Assembly: GCA_035429805.1 (NCBI GenBank)
Contig: DAOMFL010000049.1
Span: 1 to 27,263 of the forward strand
Source of the DNA: JALORV01 sp035429805
GTDB taxonomy: Bacteria; Pseudomonadota; Gammaproteobacteria; Burkholderiales; Burkholderiaceae_F
Length of the DNA stretch: 27,263 bases
Direction: 5' to 3'
Shown here: positions 7,582-17,016 of the stretch, piece after piece
Layout of the letters: each line of letters opens with the position of its first letter
Numbering within the stretch: the first letter of the stretch is position 1
The notes under the pieces: generated by a model
What the model saw: the letters and a program-made list of their open reading frames with translations, nothing else
The model's database searches: none
Told to the model about the DNA's origin: nothing
Program-made: the position numbers and the translations under genes

Positions 7582-8186
7582 TGCTGCATCAACTTCGTCA
7601 GCTGCGCCCGCAGTTCCCCGGGGTCGCGGGTGCCGTCGACGACGAAGAAGCGTCCCGGATCGCTCTCGGCACGTGCGAGGTACTCGCGGCGCACGGCAGC
7701 GAAGAACCCGGCTTCTTCCGCCTCGAATCGATCGGCCGCGCGGGCACGAGCCAGGCGCGCAGCCGCGACCTCCGGCGGAACATCGAAGAGCAGCGTCAGA
7801 TCGGGCTGCAGATCCGGATGCACCCAGTGCTCGAGTGCCGCAATGCGCTTCCCGGGCACGCCGCGCCCGCCGGACTGGTACGCATAGGTCGCATCGGTGA
7901 AGCGGTCGCACAGCACCCACTGACCCGCAGCAAGTGCCGGCCGGATCACACGGGCCAGGTGCTCGGCACGTGCGGCGAATAGCAGCAGCGTTTCGGTCTC
8001 CGCCGTCATCGGTTGGTTGAGGATCAGGTCGCGCAGCGCCTCACCCAGCGACGTGCCCCCAGGCTCGCGCGTCATCACGAGCGGCACGCCGCGCGCCCGC
8101 AGCGCCGCCGCAACGGCGTCGATCTGCGTGCTCTTGCCAGCACCGTCGATGCCCTCGACGGTGATGAAGCGTCCCCGCTCCGTCAT
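7569..8186 (-). CDS. tmk: Thymidylate kinase (dTMP kinase)
   Basis: Phosphorylates dTMP to dTDP with ATP on the path to dTTP. The 205 residues match the family length. Motifs: P-loop GIDGAGKST at 12-20, TREPGGTSLGEALRDL, the CDRFTDATYAYQ segment containing the DR motif, and an Arg-rich lid (RARAADRFEAEE) like that of the Gram-negative type. Start ATG at 8186, overlapping the mltG stop by four bases (ATGA). It lies between mltG and holB as in many Proteobacteria. No missing key residue is seen. Confidence 0.97.
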   Translation of the reverse strand: MTERGRFITVEGIDGAGKSTQIDAVAAALRARGVPLVMTREPGGTSLGEALRDLILNQPMTAETETLLLFAARAEHLARVIRPALAAGQWVLCDRFTDATYAYQSGGRGVPGKRIAALEHWVHPDLQPDLTLLFDVPPEVAAARLARARAADRFEAEEAGFFAAVRREYLARAESDPGRFFVVDGTRDPGELRAQLTKLMQQWNG

Positions 8187-9208
8187 CGGCCGCCCCGCTG
8201 GTATTTGTCGACCGCGCGATTGTGCGCGTCGAGCGACGCGGAGAAATGCGACGTGCCGTCCCCGCGAGCGACGAAATACAGCGCATCGGTGCGTTCCGGT
8301 TTCAGCGCCGCGGCAATCGCGGCGCGTCCGGGCAGCGCGATCGGCGTCGGCGGCAGGCCGGCCCGCGTGTAGGTGTTGTACGGGCCATCGCTGACGAGGT
8401 CGCGCTTGCGCAGGTTGCCGTCGAAGCGCTCGCCGAGTCCGTAGATCACGGTCGGATCGGTCTGCAGCAGCATGCCGCGCTGCAGCCGGTTGACGAAGAC
8501 GCCGCCGATGAGGCCGCGCTCGGCGGCCTGCCCGGTTTCCTTCTCGATGATCGACGCCATGATCAGTGCCTCATACGGCGTCTTGTACGGCAGGCCGGTC
8601 GCGCGAGCCGCCCAAGCCTCGTTCAGCGCGCTCATCTGCGCGCGATAAGCCTGGCGCCAGATCTCGAGGTCGCTCGAGCCCGGCTCATAGACGTAGGTTT
8701 CAGGAGCAAACAGGCCCTCGGGGTGCGACTCGACGGCGCCGATCGCCTGCAACAGCTGCGTCGGGGTCATGTCGCGGCTGTCCTGCTTCAGGTCCGGCGT
8801 CGCGGCCAGCAGTGCGCGCATCTCGCGAAAGGTGATGCCCTCGACGATCGTGAGACGCTCGCGCAGCACGTCGCCCGCGCGCAGCTTGGCCAGCAACTGC
8901 GCCAGCGTCGTGCCTCGATCGATCGCGTAGCGGCCCGCACGCAGCGATTGCGCCACGCCCGACGCCCGCGACAGCGCCACGAAGGCGGTCTCGCTGACAT
9001 CGACACCCGCATCCCGCACGGACTGCGCGACCGCGCGCGCGGACGAGCCGGGAGCGACGCGGAATTCGGCCCGATCGGCACGCATCGGCAACGGACGCTC
9101 GTTCACATACCAGCGACCGCCCATCCAGGCGGCAACCAGCGCGAGCACCACTACAGCAGCGAGGGTCAGCGCCCGCTTGCGCCAGCTAATCGCCATCCGG
9201 TGAGACAT
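8183..9208 (-). CDS. mltG: Endolytic peptidoglycan transglycosylase MltG
   Basis: An inner-membrane-anchored lytic transglycosylase that cleaves nascent glycan strands and is thought to terminate their growth. A single transmembrane segment (about residues 14-34, LTLAAVVVLALVAAW) is followed by a LysM-like part and the YceG domain. The catalytic Glu lies at about residue 222 in MASIIEKET, followed by LQTDPTVIYG, PYNTYTRAGLPPTPIALPG and ALYFVARGDGTSHF, all diagnostic. The start is uncertain: ATG at 9208, ATG at 9196 and GTG at 9223 are all in frame, with no clear Shine-Dalgarno. The gene heads the tmk-holB-pilZ-tatD operon and is divergent from ygfZ. Confidence 0.93.
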   Translation of the reverse strand: MSHRMAISWRKRALTLAAVVVLALVAAWMGGRWYVNERPLPMRADRAEFRVAPGSSARAVAQSVRDAGVDVSETAFVALSRASGVAQSLRAGRYAIDRGTTLAQLLAKLRAGDVLRERLTIVEGITFREMRALLAATPDLKQDSRDMTPTQLLQAIGAVESHPEGLFAPETYVYEPGSSDLEIWRQAYRAQMSALNEAWAARATGLPYKTPYEALIMASIIEKETGQAAERGLIGGVFVNRLQRGMLLQTDPTVIYGLGERFDGNLRKRDLVSDGPYNTYTRAGLPPTPIALPGRAAIAAALKPERTDALYFVARGDGTSHFSASLDAHNRAVDKYQRGGR

Positions 9209-9254
9209 TGCGGAAAACGGCACCTATGATAATCGCCGCCCCACCCCCATCTTG

Positions 9255-10277
9255 ATGCCAATGCCCGAACTTCAGGACACCACGGCCCCACTCGGCGCCT
9301 TCAGTGCTCCACCCTCCGAACTGGAGTCGGTGCTGCGCGAGGCCGCGCTCGTCCGGCTCGACGAGCTCGGGCGCATCTGCGTCGACGGGCTCGATGCCGT
9401 GACGTTCCTGCAGTCACAGCTGACCAGCGACGTTGCGCACCTGAGCGAGGCTGCGCTGCAGCTGAATGGCTACTGCACCGCCAAGGGGCGCCTGCTGGCG
9501 ACATTCCACCAATGGCGCGACGGCGACGCGGTGATGCTGCAATTGCCCGCCGAGATCCTCGCGCCGGTCACCAAACGGCTGTCGATGTTCGTGCTGCGGG
9601 CTCGCGCCAAACTCACGGATGCGAGTGCGTTGCACACGACATTCGGGTTGCTCGGGCCCGGCGCGGCGGCAGCGCTGAGGGCCGCAGGCTTCGACGTACC
9701 GGACGCTCCGTGGGGATCCGCCGTTTCCGACGGTGTTCGTGTCAGCCGACTGCTGCCCGCGCCGCATGTCGGAGAGCGCTTCCTTCTGACCGCCGCCTCT
9801 GACAAGATCGCCGCCATCGGGAGCCTCGCGGCCCAGCGCCGCGCGAGCGCGGCGTGGTGGTGGAGCGAAGTGGCTGCAGCCGTCCCGACGGTCTTCGCTG
9901 CGACCCAGGAGAAGTTTGTACCGCAGATGATCAACTTCGAGGTTCTTGGTGGCGTGAACTTCAAGAAGGGCTGTTATCCGGGCCAGGAAGTCGTCGCGCG
10001 CAGCCAGTATCTCGGGAAGCTGAAGCGCCGCATGCAGGTGGCGCATGCCGACACCGCGGAGGCGCCGGCGGCCGGTGCCGACGTGTTCCACTCGTCACAG
10101 GTCGAAGCGATCGGCACCGTCGTGATGTCGGCTGCGGCACCGGGCGGCGGTGTCGACCTGCTGTTCGAACTGCCTGTCGACCGACTCGAAACCGGAACGC
10201 TGCACCTCGGCTCGGGCGCAGGCCCTCGGCTCAACGTGCGCAGGCTTCCATACGAACTCTTCGACCCCACCGCATGA
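9255..10277 (+). CDS. ygfZ: Folate-binding YgfZ/GcvT-fold iron-sulfur cluster protein
   Basis: A 340-residue protein of the YgfZ/IBA57 group. These bind tetrahydrofolate through a GcvT-like fold and help maintain or repair certain 4Fe-4S enzymes. The diagnostic KGCYPGQE signature is at 238-245 with Cys240, followed by VARSQYLGKLKRRM. The N-terminal part has VTFLQSQLTSDV and YCTAKGRLLATF, typical of the family. Start ATG at 9255; a TTG at 9252 and ATG at 9261 are also in frame. It is divergent from mltG. The last four bases overlap the start of the DUF4936 gene (ATGA). Confidence 0.94.
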   Translation: MPMPELQDTTAPLGAFSAPPSELESVLREAALVRLDELGRICVDGLDAVTFLQSQLTSDVAHLSEAALQLNGYCTAKGRLLATFHQWRDGDAVMLQLPAEILAPVTKRLSMFVLRARAKLTDASALHTTFGLLGPGAAAALRAAGFDVPDAPWGSAVSDGVRVSRLLPAPHVGERFLLTAASDKIAAIGSLAAQRRASAAWWWSEVAAAVPTVFAATQEKFVPQMINFEVLGGVNFKKGCYPGQEVVARSQYLGKLKRRMQVAHADTAEAPAAGADVFHSSQVEAIGTVVMSAAAPGGGVDLLFELPVDRLETGTLHLGSGAGPRLNVRRLPYELFDPTA

Positions 10278-10561
10278 GCAGCGCGCCCGAAAACTGGTAC
10301 GTCTACTATCCGACGCCGCGGGTGCCGGCAGCGGCGCTTGCCGCGCTGCGCGCGATGCAGGCAGAGCTCATGCAGCGCAGCGGTGTCCGGGCGCACCTCG
10401 AGGAGCGCGTCGCTTCAGGCTCGACGCCGACCTGGATGGAGGTCTACGAAGGCATCCGCGACCCCGACAGCTTTGCGGCCGAACTGCGGGCGGGCGTCGA
10501 CTCCTCCGGCCTCGCCACACACGCCGTCGAGCGGCGCATCGAGCGCTTCAGGCACCTCTGA
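10274..10561 (+). CDS. DUF4936 family protein
   Basis: A short protein of 95 residues that looks like the DUF4936 family, common next to ygfZ in Betaproteobacteria. Features: WYVYYPTPR near the N-terminus, a central helix, TWMEVYEGI at about 53-61, and an Arg-rich C-terminus (VERRIERFRHL). The shape suggests a small ferredoxin-like alpha/beta fold, similar to monooxygenase-type dimers. No catalytic residues are recognisable and no function is known to me. The ATG overlaps the ygfZ stop by four bases, so it is translated with ygfZ and may serve the same pathway. Confidence 0.8.
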   Translation: MSSAPENWYVYYPTPRVPAAALAALRAMQAELMQRSGVRAHLEERVASGSTPTWMEVYEGIRDPDSFAAELRAGVDSSGLATHAVERRIERFRHL

Positions 10562-10566
10562 CCGCC

Positions 10567-11400
10567 ATGTGCCTCATCGTCTTCGCCTGGCACGCGCATC
10601 CGGATTACCCGCTGATCCTCGCGGGCAACCGCGACGAGTTCTACACGCGCCGCACGCGTCCGGCAGCCTGGTGGGGCCAGGCCGTCTCGCTGCTGGCCGG
10701 GCGGGACGAGGAAGCCGGCGGGACCTGGTTCGGTATTACGCGGCGCGGGCGGCTTGCCGCGTTGACCAACGTGCGGTCGCCGAACGAACGCAACCCGCAC
10801 GCGCCCTCGCGCGGCGCGCTGGTGCTGGCGACGTTGCAGTCGCAGGAGCGAATCGATCACTGGATCGAACGGCACGCGCAGCGCACGCCGCTGTTCAACG
10901 GCTTCAACCTGCTGGCCGGTGACATCATGCCGACGGATGCGGAACCCGCCGGAGCGCTGCACTATTACAGCAACCGGCTCCACACTCCCGCGCACGCGCT
11001 CGAGCCGGGTGTCTATGGCCTTTCGAACGCGTTCCTCGACACGCCATGGCCGAAGCTCACGCGGGCGGTGGCCCAGTTTGCGTGTGCTGTCGCAAGCCGG
11101 GTGCGCATGGACGATCTGCTCGAGCTCATGGGTGATCGCGAGCTCGCGCGCGACGCAGAGCTGCCCTCCACCGGCGTGCCGCTCGACTGGGAGCGCGCGC
11201 TGTCGTCGATCCAGATCCGCGCCAACGGCTACGGCACACGCGCCACGACTGCACTGACGGTGCGGGCGGATGGCCTGGCGAATTTCGTCGAGCGCAGTTT
11301 CGACGTCGACGATCCGGAACGCTGGTCCGACCGTCACTTCGAGTTCATGATCGACACCGCTTCGCGACCGGCGCGGCTCAAGGCCCCGGACTCGAACTGA
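10567..11400 (+). CDS. NRDE family protein (TANGO2 homologue)
   Basis: A 277-residue NRDE-domain protein. The name-giving motif NRDE is at residues 21-24 in ILAGNRDEFYTRRT. It is followed by family features AAWWG, LLAGRDEEAGGTWFGITRRGRLAALTN, a central NGFNLLAGD, and GVYGLSNAFLDTPWPKL. The N-terminal Cys2 (MCLIVFAW) is conserved and could become the first residue, as in Ntn hydrolases. Bacterial members have been linked to heme handling, but the reaction is unsettled. The start at 10567 lies only five bases after the DUF4936 stop, in one unit with ygfZ. No sign of truncation. Confidence 0.9.
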   Translation: MCLIVFAWHAHPDYPLILAGNRDEFYTRRTRPAAWWGQAVSLLAGRDEEAGGTWFGITRRGRLAALTNVRSPNERNPHAPSRGALVLATLQSQERIDHWIERHAQRTPLFNGFNLLAGDIMPTDAEPAGALHYYSNRLHTPAHALEPGVYGLSNAFLDTPWPKLTRAVAQFACAVASRVRMDDLLELMGDRELARDAELPSTGVPLDWERALSSIQIRANGYGTRATTALTVRADGLANFVERSFDVDDPERWSDRHFEFMIDTASRPARLKAPDSN

Positions 11401-11504
11401 CGCTTGGGCGCGCCTGTCCGTGGCGCAAGACCGGCCGCCCCGCGCACTCCGGCGCAGTCTCTGCAGAACTGCACGGTTGACGCCCTCCCCTCGTTCTCAT
11501 CCCG

Positions 11505-11510
11505 AAAGGA
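11505..11510 (+). promoter_or_regulatory. Ribosome binding site of the Cys-rich small gene
   Basis: AAAGGA lies six bases before the ATG at 11517. It supports the small open frame being a real gene. Confidence 0.6.
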
Positions 11511-11516
11511 CAACCC

Positions 11517-11774
11517 ATGACACCTTCGAAGCGGACAACCGTCCTCGCAGCTCTCTTCGCCGTAGCGGCCGTGGGCGCCGTGACGCTGCTGACCAGCGGC
11601 ACCGGCATGGCCGCCGCGCAGCAGAGCCCGGCGCCATGCATGTGCGCACCGGTCACCTCCGTGGCAACTGTCGGCACCAACCTCGTTCATTGCCAGTGCG
11701 GACCGGCCACCTGCGTCGTCAGCGAGCATTTCACGGGGCAGGCGAAGACGTACGGGTTTCAGTGCACGAAGTAG
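11517..11774 (+). CDS. Small Cys-rich exported protein, unknown family
   Basis: An 85-residue protein I do not recognise. Residues 1-7 carry Lys and Arg; residues 8-28 are hydrophobic (VLAALFAVAAVGAVTLL); an AAA at 32-34 would suit signal peptidase I. The predicted mature part is about 51 residues with six Cys: C41 and C43 (CMC), C59 and C61 (CQC), C66, and C83 near the end. In the periplasm these could form three disulfides or bind a metal. A good ribosome binding site precedes it and a 9-bp hairpin follows the stop, so it looks like its own short transcript. A weak membrane anchor instead of cleavage is possible. It lies between the NRDE gene and the convergent katG. Confidence 0.7.
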   Translation: MTPSKRTTVLAALFAVAAVGAVTLLTSGTGMAAAQQSPAPCMCAPVTSVATVGTNLVHCQCGPATCVVSEHFTGQAKTYGFQCTK

Positions 11775-11783
11775 GTCGGGCAC

Positions 11784-11805
11784 GGCCCTGCCGGAAGGCA
11801 GGGCC
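11784..11805 (+). terminator. Hairpin after the Cys-rich small gene
   Basis: GGCCCTGCC (11784-11792) and GGCAGGGCC (11797-11805) form a perfect 9-bp stem around a GGAA tetraloop. It begins nine bases after the stop codon. A T-tract is missing, so termination strength is uncertain, but the position and stem fit a terminator or an RNA 3'-end stabiliser. Confidence 0.5.
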
Positions 11806-11856
11806 AATCGAACCGCGTCTAACGGCGAACGGTAACCCCGACGCGCGACGAGTTAC

Positions 11857-11893
11857 CGCAGCCTCGACCCTGCTCTGGAGCGCCGAGGCTGCG
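11857..11893 (-). terminator. Hairpin after katG
   Basis: CGCAGCCTCG (11857-11866) pairs perfectly over 10 bp with CGAGGCTGCG (11884-11893) across a 17-base loop that can itself form a small GCT/AGC stem. It lies about 34 bases past the katG stop and faces the other hairpin across the convergent gap. No T-run, so a probable rather than proven katG terminator. Confidence 0.45.
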
Positions 11894-11926
11894 CGGTCCA
11901 AGACTCGTCTGTCCGCTACTGCAGGT

Positions 11927-14125
<2,199 letters not shown>

Positions 14126-14167
14126 GTCTGGTTCCCGCCTCTACAGTCCGGTATTGATGACGAGGGC

Positions 14168-14196
14168 AGTCTATGAACCGGTGGCCGATCCATCAA
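14168..14196 (-). promoter_or_regulatory. Candidate sigma70 promoter of katG
   Basis: On the minus strand, TTGATG (14196-14191) and TAGACT (14173-14168) are separated by exactly 17 bases, each matching the consensus at four of six positions. The -10 element ends 42 bases before the katG ATG. The mediocre boxes suit an activator-dependent promoter. Confidence 0.45.
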
Positions 14197-14233
14197 TGAA
14201 AGTGTTTTTATCGAGGTGATAGCCGGCACCTAA
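14197..14233 (-). promoter_or_regulatory. Candidate OxyR binding site upstream of katG
   Basis: Read on the minus strand, the tetrads TTAG, CTAT, ATAA and TTCA are each separated by seven bases. The OxyR pattern is ATAG, CTAT, ATAG, CTAT with seven-base spacers, so the first three tetrads match at 10 of 12 positions and the fourth poorly. The site directly abuts the -35 element, where OxyR contacts RNA polymerase. This is a hand match, not a scored one. Confidence 0.45.
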
Positions 14234-14342
14234 GGCGTGGACCGCTTCGACCGCTGACTGCCGGCAAGGAGGCGGGGCTTGACTCGATCGCGCCGACCCG
14301 ACAAGGTAACGACTCGATTCCACCAGATACGGGAGACAGCGA

Positions 14343-14771
14343 ATGAAACATCTCATGGCGGCCATCGCGGCGCTGGCGTTCGGCATCCTTGCCGCCGGTC
14401 ATGCCACAGCGCAGACCCCATCGACCACAAAGGAGCGCGTCATCATCCAGGTGAGCACGCCCGAAACGCGGATCTGGAACCAGGCACTGAACTATGTCGA
14501 GAACCTGCAGACTCTCTACGGCAAGGACAATGTCCAGATCGAGATCGTCGCTCTCGGCTGGGGCATCGGTCTGCTGAAGTTCGATTCTCCGATGGCCACA
14601 CGGGTCGCGGATGCCATCAAACTCGGAGCCAAGCTCGAGGCCTGTGAGGTGACGATGGGTCGGCAGAAGCTCACGCGGCAGGACATGCTGCCCGACATCG
14701 GCTACGTGCCGGCCGGCCTCGGACAGATCATCAAGCGCCAGAAGGAAGGATGGTCGTACATCAGTGGGTGA
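14343..14771 (+). CDS. Exported DsrE-family protein
   Basis: A 142-residue DsrE/DsrF-like protein. Residues 1-23 form a clear signal peptide (hydrophobic AAIAALAFGILAAG, cleavage near ATAQ), so the mature protein is periplasmic. The alpha/beta core shows RVIIQVSTPE, then WNQALNYVENLQTLYG, VQIEIVALGWGIGLL, and the conserved Cys101 in LEACEVTMGRQKL. The C-terminal VPAGLGQIIKRQKEGWSYI is typical of the single-domain exported group. Cytoplasmic DsrE proteins carry persulfide sulfur on Cys; whether this exported group does so is not established. GGGAGAC precedes the ATG at 14343. It is divergent from katG, suggesting but not proving a redox-stress link. Confidence 0.85.
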   Translation: MKHLMAAIAALAFGILAAGHATAQTPSTTKERVIIQVSTPETRIWNQALNYVENLQTLYGKDNVQIEIVALGWGIGLLKFDSPMATRVADAIKLGAKLEACEVTMGRQKLTRQDMLPDIGYVPAGLGQIIKRQKEGWSYISG

Positions 14772-14862
14772 GTCTCCCTGTCGAGAACGCGGTTCGGCGA
14801 GAGTCGTGTCGGACCCCACCCTGCCAAGCGGTCCGGAACCGGAGCATCGAGCACGGAAAGTG

Positions 14863-14868
14863 TGGAGG
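14863..14868 (+). promoter_or_regulatory. Ribosome binding site deciding the baseplate-like gene start
   Basis: TGGAGG lies just before the ATG at 14874 with a normal 5-base gap. It favours that start over the in-frame GTG at 14862. Confidence 0.6.
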
Positions 14869-14873
14869 TCGCC

Positions 14874-15620
14874 ATGCCCCTGACCGACAAACAGCGAGCC
14901 ACGTTCTCGGCGGATCTCCGGCGGGCGATGGCTCGTGTCGATCCCGCGTGGACCGGCGCCAACGCGCACGATCCGGGACTCACGACGCTCGAAGTGCTGG
15001 CGTACGCGCTGGACGATCTTCTTGCGAATCCGCTATCGCCGGACGCCGCGCGCCGTGCCGTTGCGCTGCGCATTGCCCGCATGGCCACGCAACTCGCGGC
15101 AAAGCCGGACGATGCAGGCGGCACGTGCGACGACTTGTTGACACGGGTGCGGTATTTCAGCGGACAGATGCTCGGGGTGGACGACTTCTCGGCGGAGCAG
15201 CAGTACTTTCGAACGCGCCTTGCCCGCCGCAACCGTTGGATGCATGGCGCCGGAGTCGTTGGCGGACTGGAGCTCTCCGTGGAACGCTCCGCGACAGGCG
15301 ATGCCGTGCGGGTTGAACCCGGGCTCGCCCTCGACCCGGCCGGTGAGGAGATCCATGTCGGCGACACCGTGCTGATGCCGCTGGACAGTTCGGAAAGCCA
15401 CCTGTTTGTCCTGATCCGCTTTCACGAACGGCCGTGCAACCTGCAGCTGATGGGGACTGGCGACACCGCCGACAGCCTGGAGCCGGGCCGGATCGCAGAG
15501 ACCTTCATCCTCTCCACGTCGACCGTTACGACGTCGGACGCGGTCACCCTTGGGCGCCTCCTGCGTCGCGGAAGCCGCTGGCGCGTCGACCCGCGGTTCA
15601 AAGCCCGCCGGGTGCGGTGA
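14874..15620 (+). CDS. Orphan phage-tail/contractile-injection baseplate-like protein
   Basis: A 248-residue protein with two recognisable parts. Residues 1-75 contain DPAWTGANAHDPGLTTLEVL, which resembles the N-terminal NDPGxTLLELLAY segment of putative baseplate assembly (gpJ-like) proteins. Residues about 88-200 start with VRYFSGQMLGVDDFSAEQQY, then RRNRWMHGAGVVGGLEL, GLALDPAGEEI and FVLIRFHERP. That pattern is seen in uncharacterised proteins of extracellular contractile injection clusters and in stand-alone genes. No signal peptide or membrane segment is visible. No sheath, tube, spike or ATPase gene lies within 10 kb on either side. It could be a remnant, a scattered component, or a protein with its own role. 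The start is the ATG with a strong ribosome binding site. Family assignment is from memory of motifs, moderately sure. Confidence 0.6.
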   Translation: MPLTDKQRATFSADLRRAMARVDPAWTGANAHDPGLTTLEVLAYALDDLLANPLSPDAARRAVALRIARMATQLAAKPDDAGGTCDDLLTRVRYFSGQMLGVDDFSAEQQYFRTRLARRNRWMHGAGVVGGLELSVERSATGDAVRVEPGLALDPAGEEIHVGDTVLMPLDSSESHLFVLIRFHERPCNLQLMGTGDTADSLEPGRIAETFILSTSTVTTSDAVTLGRLLRRGSRWRVDPRFKARRVR

Positions 15621-15815
15621 CCGGGTCGGCCGGCACGGGGATACGAGCGAGCGTCGGACTTCCTGCTTGCTCCACACGCATCGAGTTCGGCCCTACCCTC
15701 AGTAGATCGCCAGACCCGGTGCCGGACGAGGCAACCGCGGTCGGAGTCCGGCGGGCGTTGAAGGAGCCGGACGCGGACAGCGAATCAACGCGGATCTGGG
15801 AAAGTCACGCGCCCG
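15621..15815. other. Gap between convergent genes, no feature recognised
   Basis: The 195 bases between the baseplate-like gene and the SGNH-like gene hold no convincing gene, no strong hairpin and no repeat that I can see. Confidence 0.5.
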
Positions 15816-17015
15816 TCAGTGTGGGAGCTTTGATGGCGGGGCCGCAACCTGCCGTGCAAACAAGTCGAGCTCCTCCCGGATCCAGGGATTGTCTTGCAGG
15901 AACTGGGCCCTCTCGCTCTCACGTCTGGCAACGATTTCTTCAAAGTTTCCGACCGTGACGCGCTCCCCGTACCCGGGTTGACCGAGGTAGATCGCGTCGA
16001 ATGCGAGGCCACCGACCGGCACGTTGAAGTGCAGCATGTCCTGCCATAGCCGGTCGCGCTTCGGCATGCCGTTGCGGGGCGGCTCCGCGTTCAAGGGGAC
16101 GTAGACGCCGAAGTTCCACACCTGGGTCCGAAGCGGATCGCCCTCCTGATCCACGATCGACACGACTCGCCAGATCGCATCCCACTTGGATTCGGCGCCC
16201 TCGCAGGCACGATGGATTTCGCTCATCAGCACATGCGCTGGGTTAAACACTAAGACCAGCTCGACCTGCTTCGTTCGTGCGAGTCGTATCAAGGCGCGCA
16301 GGCTTGCGCCTTCATGAAGCGGCACAGGTTTCTTCTGTAGGCGAGCCGGGTCGAACTTGCTCTCCTGGGTCGGTACGACCAGGCACTTCCGGTCCCTGAA
16401 CTGTTGGGCGATCACAGCCGCCACCTGCTCGTCGTTATTCAATTCGTTATCGAACCGATGAAAGTGCCAGAGTCCCTCGCGCGTCATGACCTCCGGCAGG
16501 TGCTGCTGGCGCAGCGTCTCGCGGGACGCAGCAATCGCGGATCTGGAGAACAGGAGCTTGCCGAAGTCCGCACGACCGAAAGAAGCGTCCGGAGGGCATG
16601 CTTCCTCGCGCTCTCCCGTTTCCACCTCGGAAATGCCGATGACCAAACGTTTGACTCCCGTCTGGCGCATCGTGAACATCGCGAGGCAATAGATTTCGTT
16701 CCAGCTCGCTCCGGGCAGCGCCAGGTTGTAGGAACTCAGCGTGCCGTTGTTCGTGAACCCGCGGTGCGTAGGCGGCAGGCCGATCTCGGCGACCGAGTTT
16801 CCGAGAATGATCGCCTCCGGCCTGAGCCTGTTCACCAGCGCCGGCTTGACCAGTCTTTCGTTGCCGGACGCATGCTGCTTGATCTGATTGAAGCCGACGA
16901 TCTCGACTGCACGAAAGTACCAGTAGGGATCGACGACCAGGTTGAAGAGTCCCACACCGCCGACCAGCAGCAGTATCGCGGCAACACACGCCAGGCTGAA
17001 TGCCTTGGTAGTCAT
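15816..17015 (-). CDS. SGNH/AlgJ-like membrane-anchored acyl transfer partner protein
   Basis: A 399-residue protein with one N-terminal membrane segment (about 5-25, ACVAAILLLVGGVGLFNLVV) followed by a large, probably periplasmic domain. PYWYFRAVEIVGFNQIK, then AIILGNSVAEIGLP as block I of an SGNH-type fold (GNS in place of GDS), then YNLALPGASWNEIYCL and VIGISEVETGER, match a family found beside MBOAT acyltransferases. Such proteins complete O-acetylation of exported polysaccharides in AlgI/AlgJ-type pairs. The catalytic His-Asp pair is not clear to me. The ATG at 17015 starts one base after the MBOAT stop, so the two are one operon. An upstream extension of the frame lies inside the MBOAT gene and is rejected. 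Confidence 0.75.
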   Translation of the reverse strand: MTTKAFSLACVAAILLLVGGVGLFNLVVDPYWYFRAVEIVGFNQIKQHASGNERLVKPALVNRLRPEAIILGNSVAEIGLPPTHRGFTNNGTLSSYNLALPGASWNEIYCLAMFTMRQTGVKRLVIGISEVETGEREEACPPDASFGRADFGKLLFSRSAIAASRETLRQQHLPEVMTREGLWHFHRFDNELNNDEQVAAVIAQQFRDRKCLVVPTQESKFDPARLQKKPVPLHEGASLRALIRLARTKQVELVLVFNPAHVLMSEIHRACEGAESKWDAIWRVVSIVDQEGDPLRTQVWNFGVYVPLNAEPPRNGMPKRDRLWQDMLHFNVPVGGLAFDAIYLGQPGYGERVTVGNFEEIVARRESERAQFLQDNPWIREELDLFARQVAAPPSKLPH

Positions 17016-17016
17016 T

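Noticed and set aside
14279..14310. Possible promoter (TTGACT) for the DsrE-like gene
   Set aside because: No acceptable -10 element at 16-18 bases; AAGGTA and TAACGA are poor or badly spaced.
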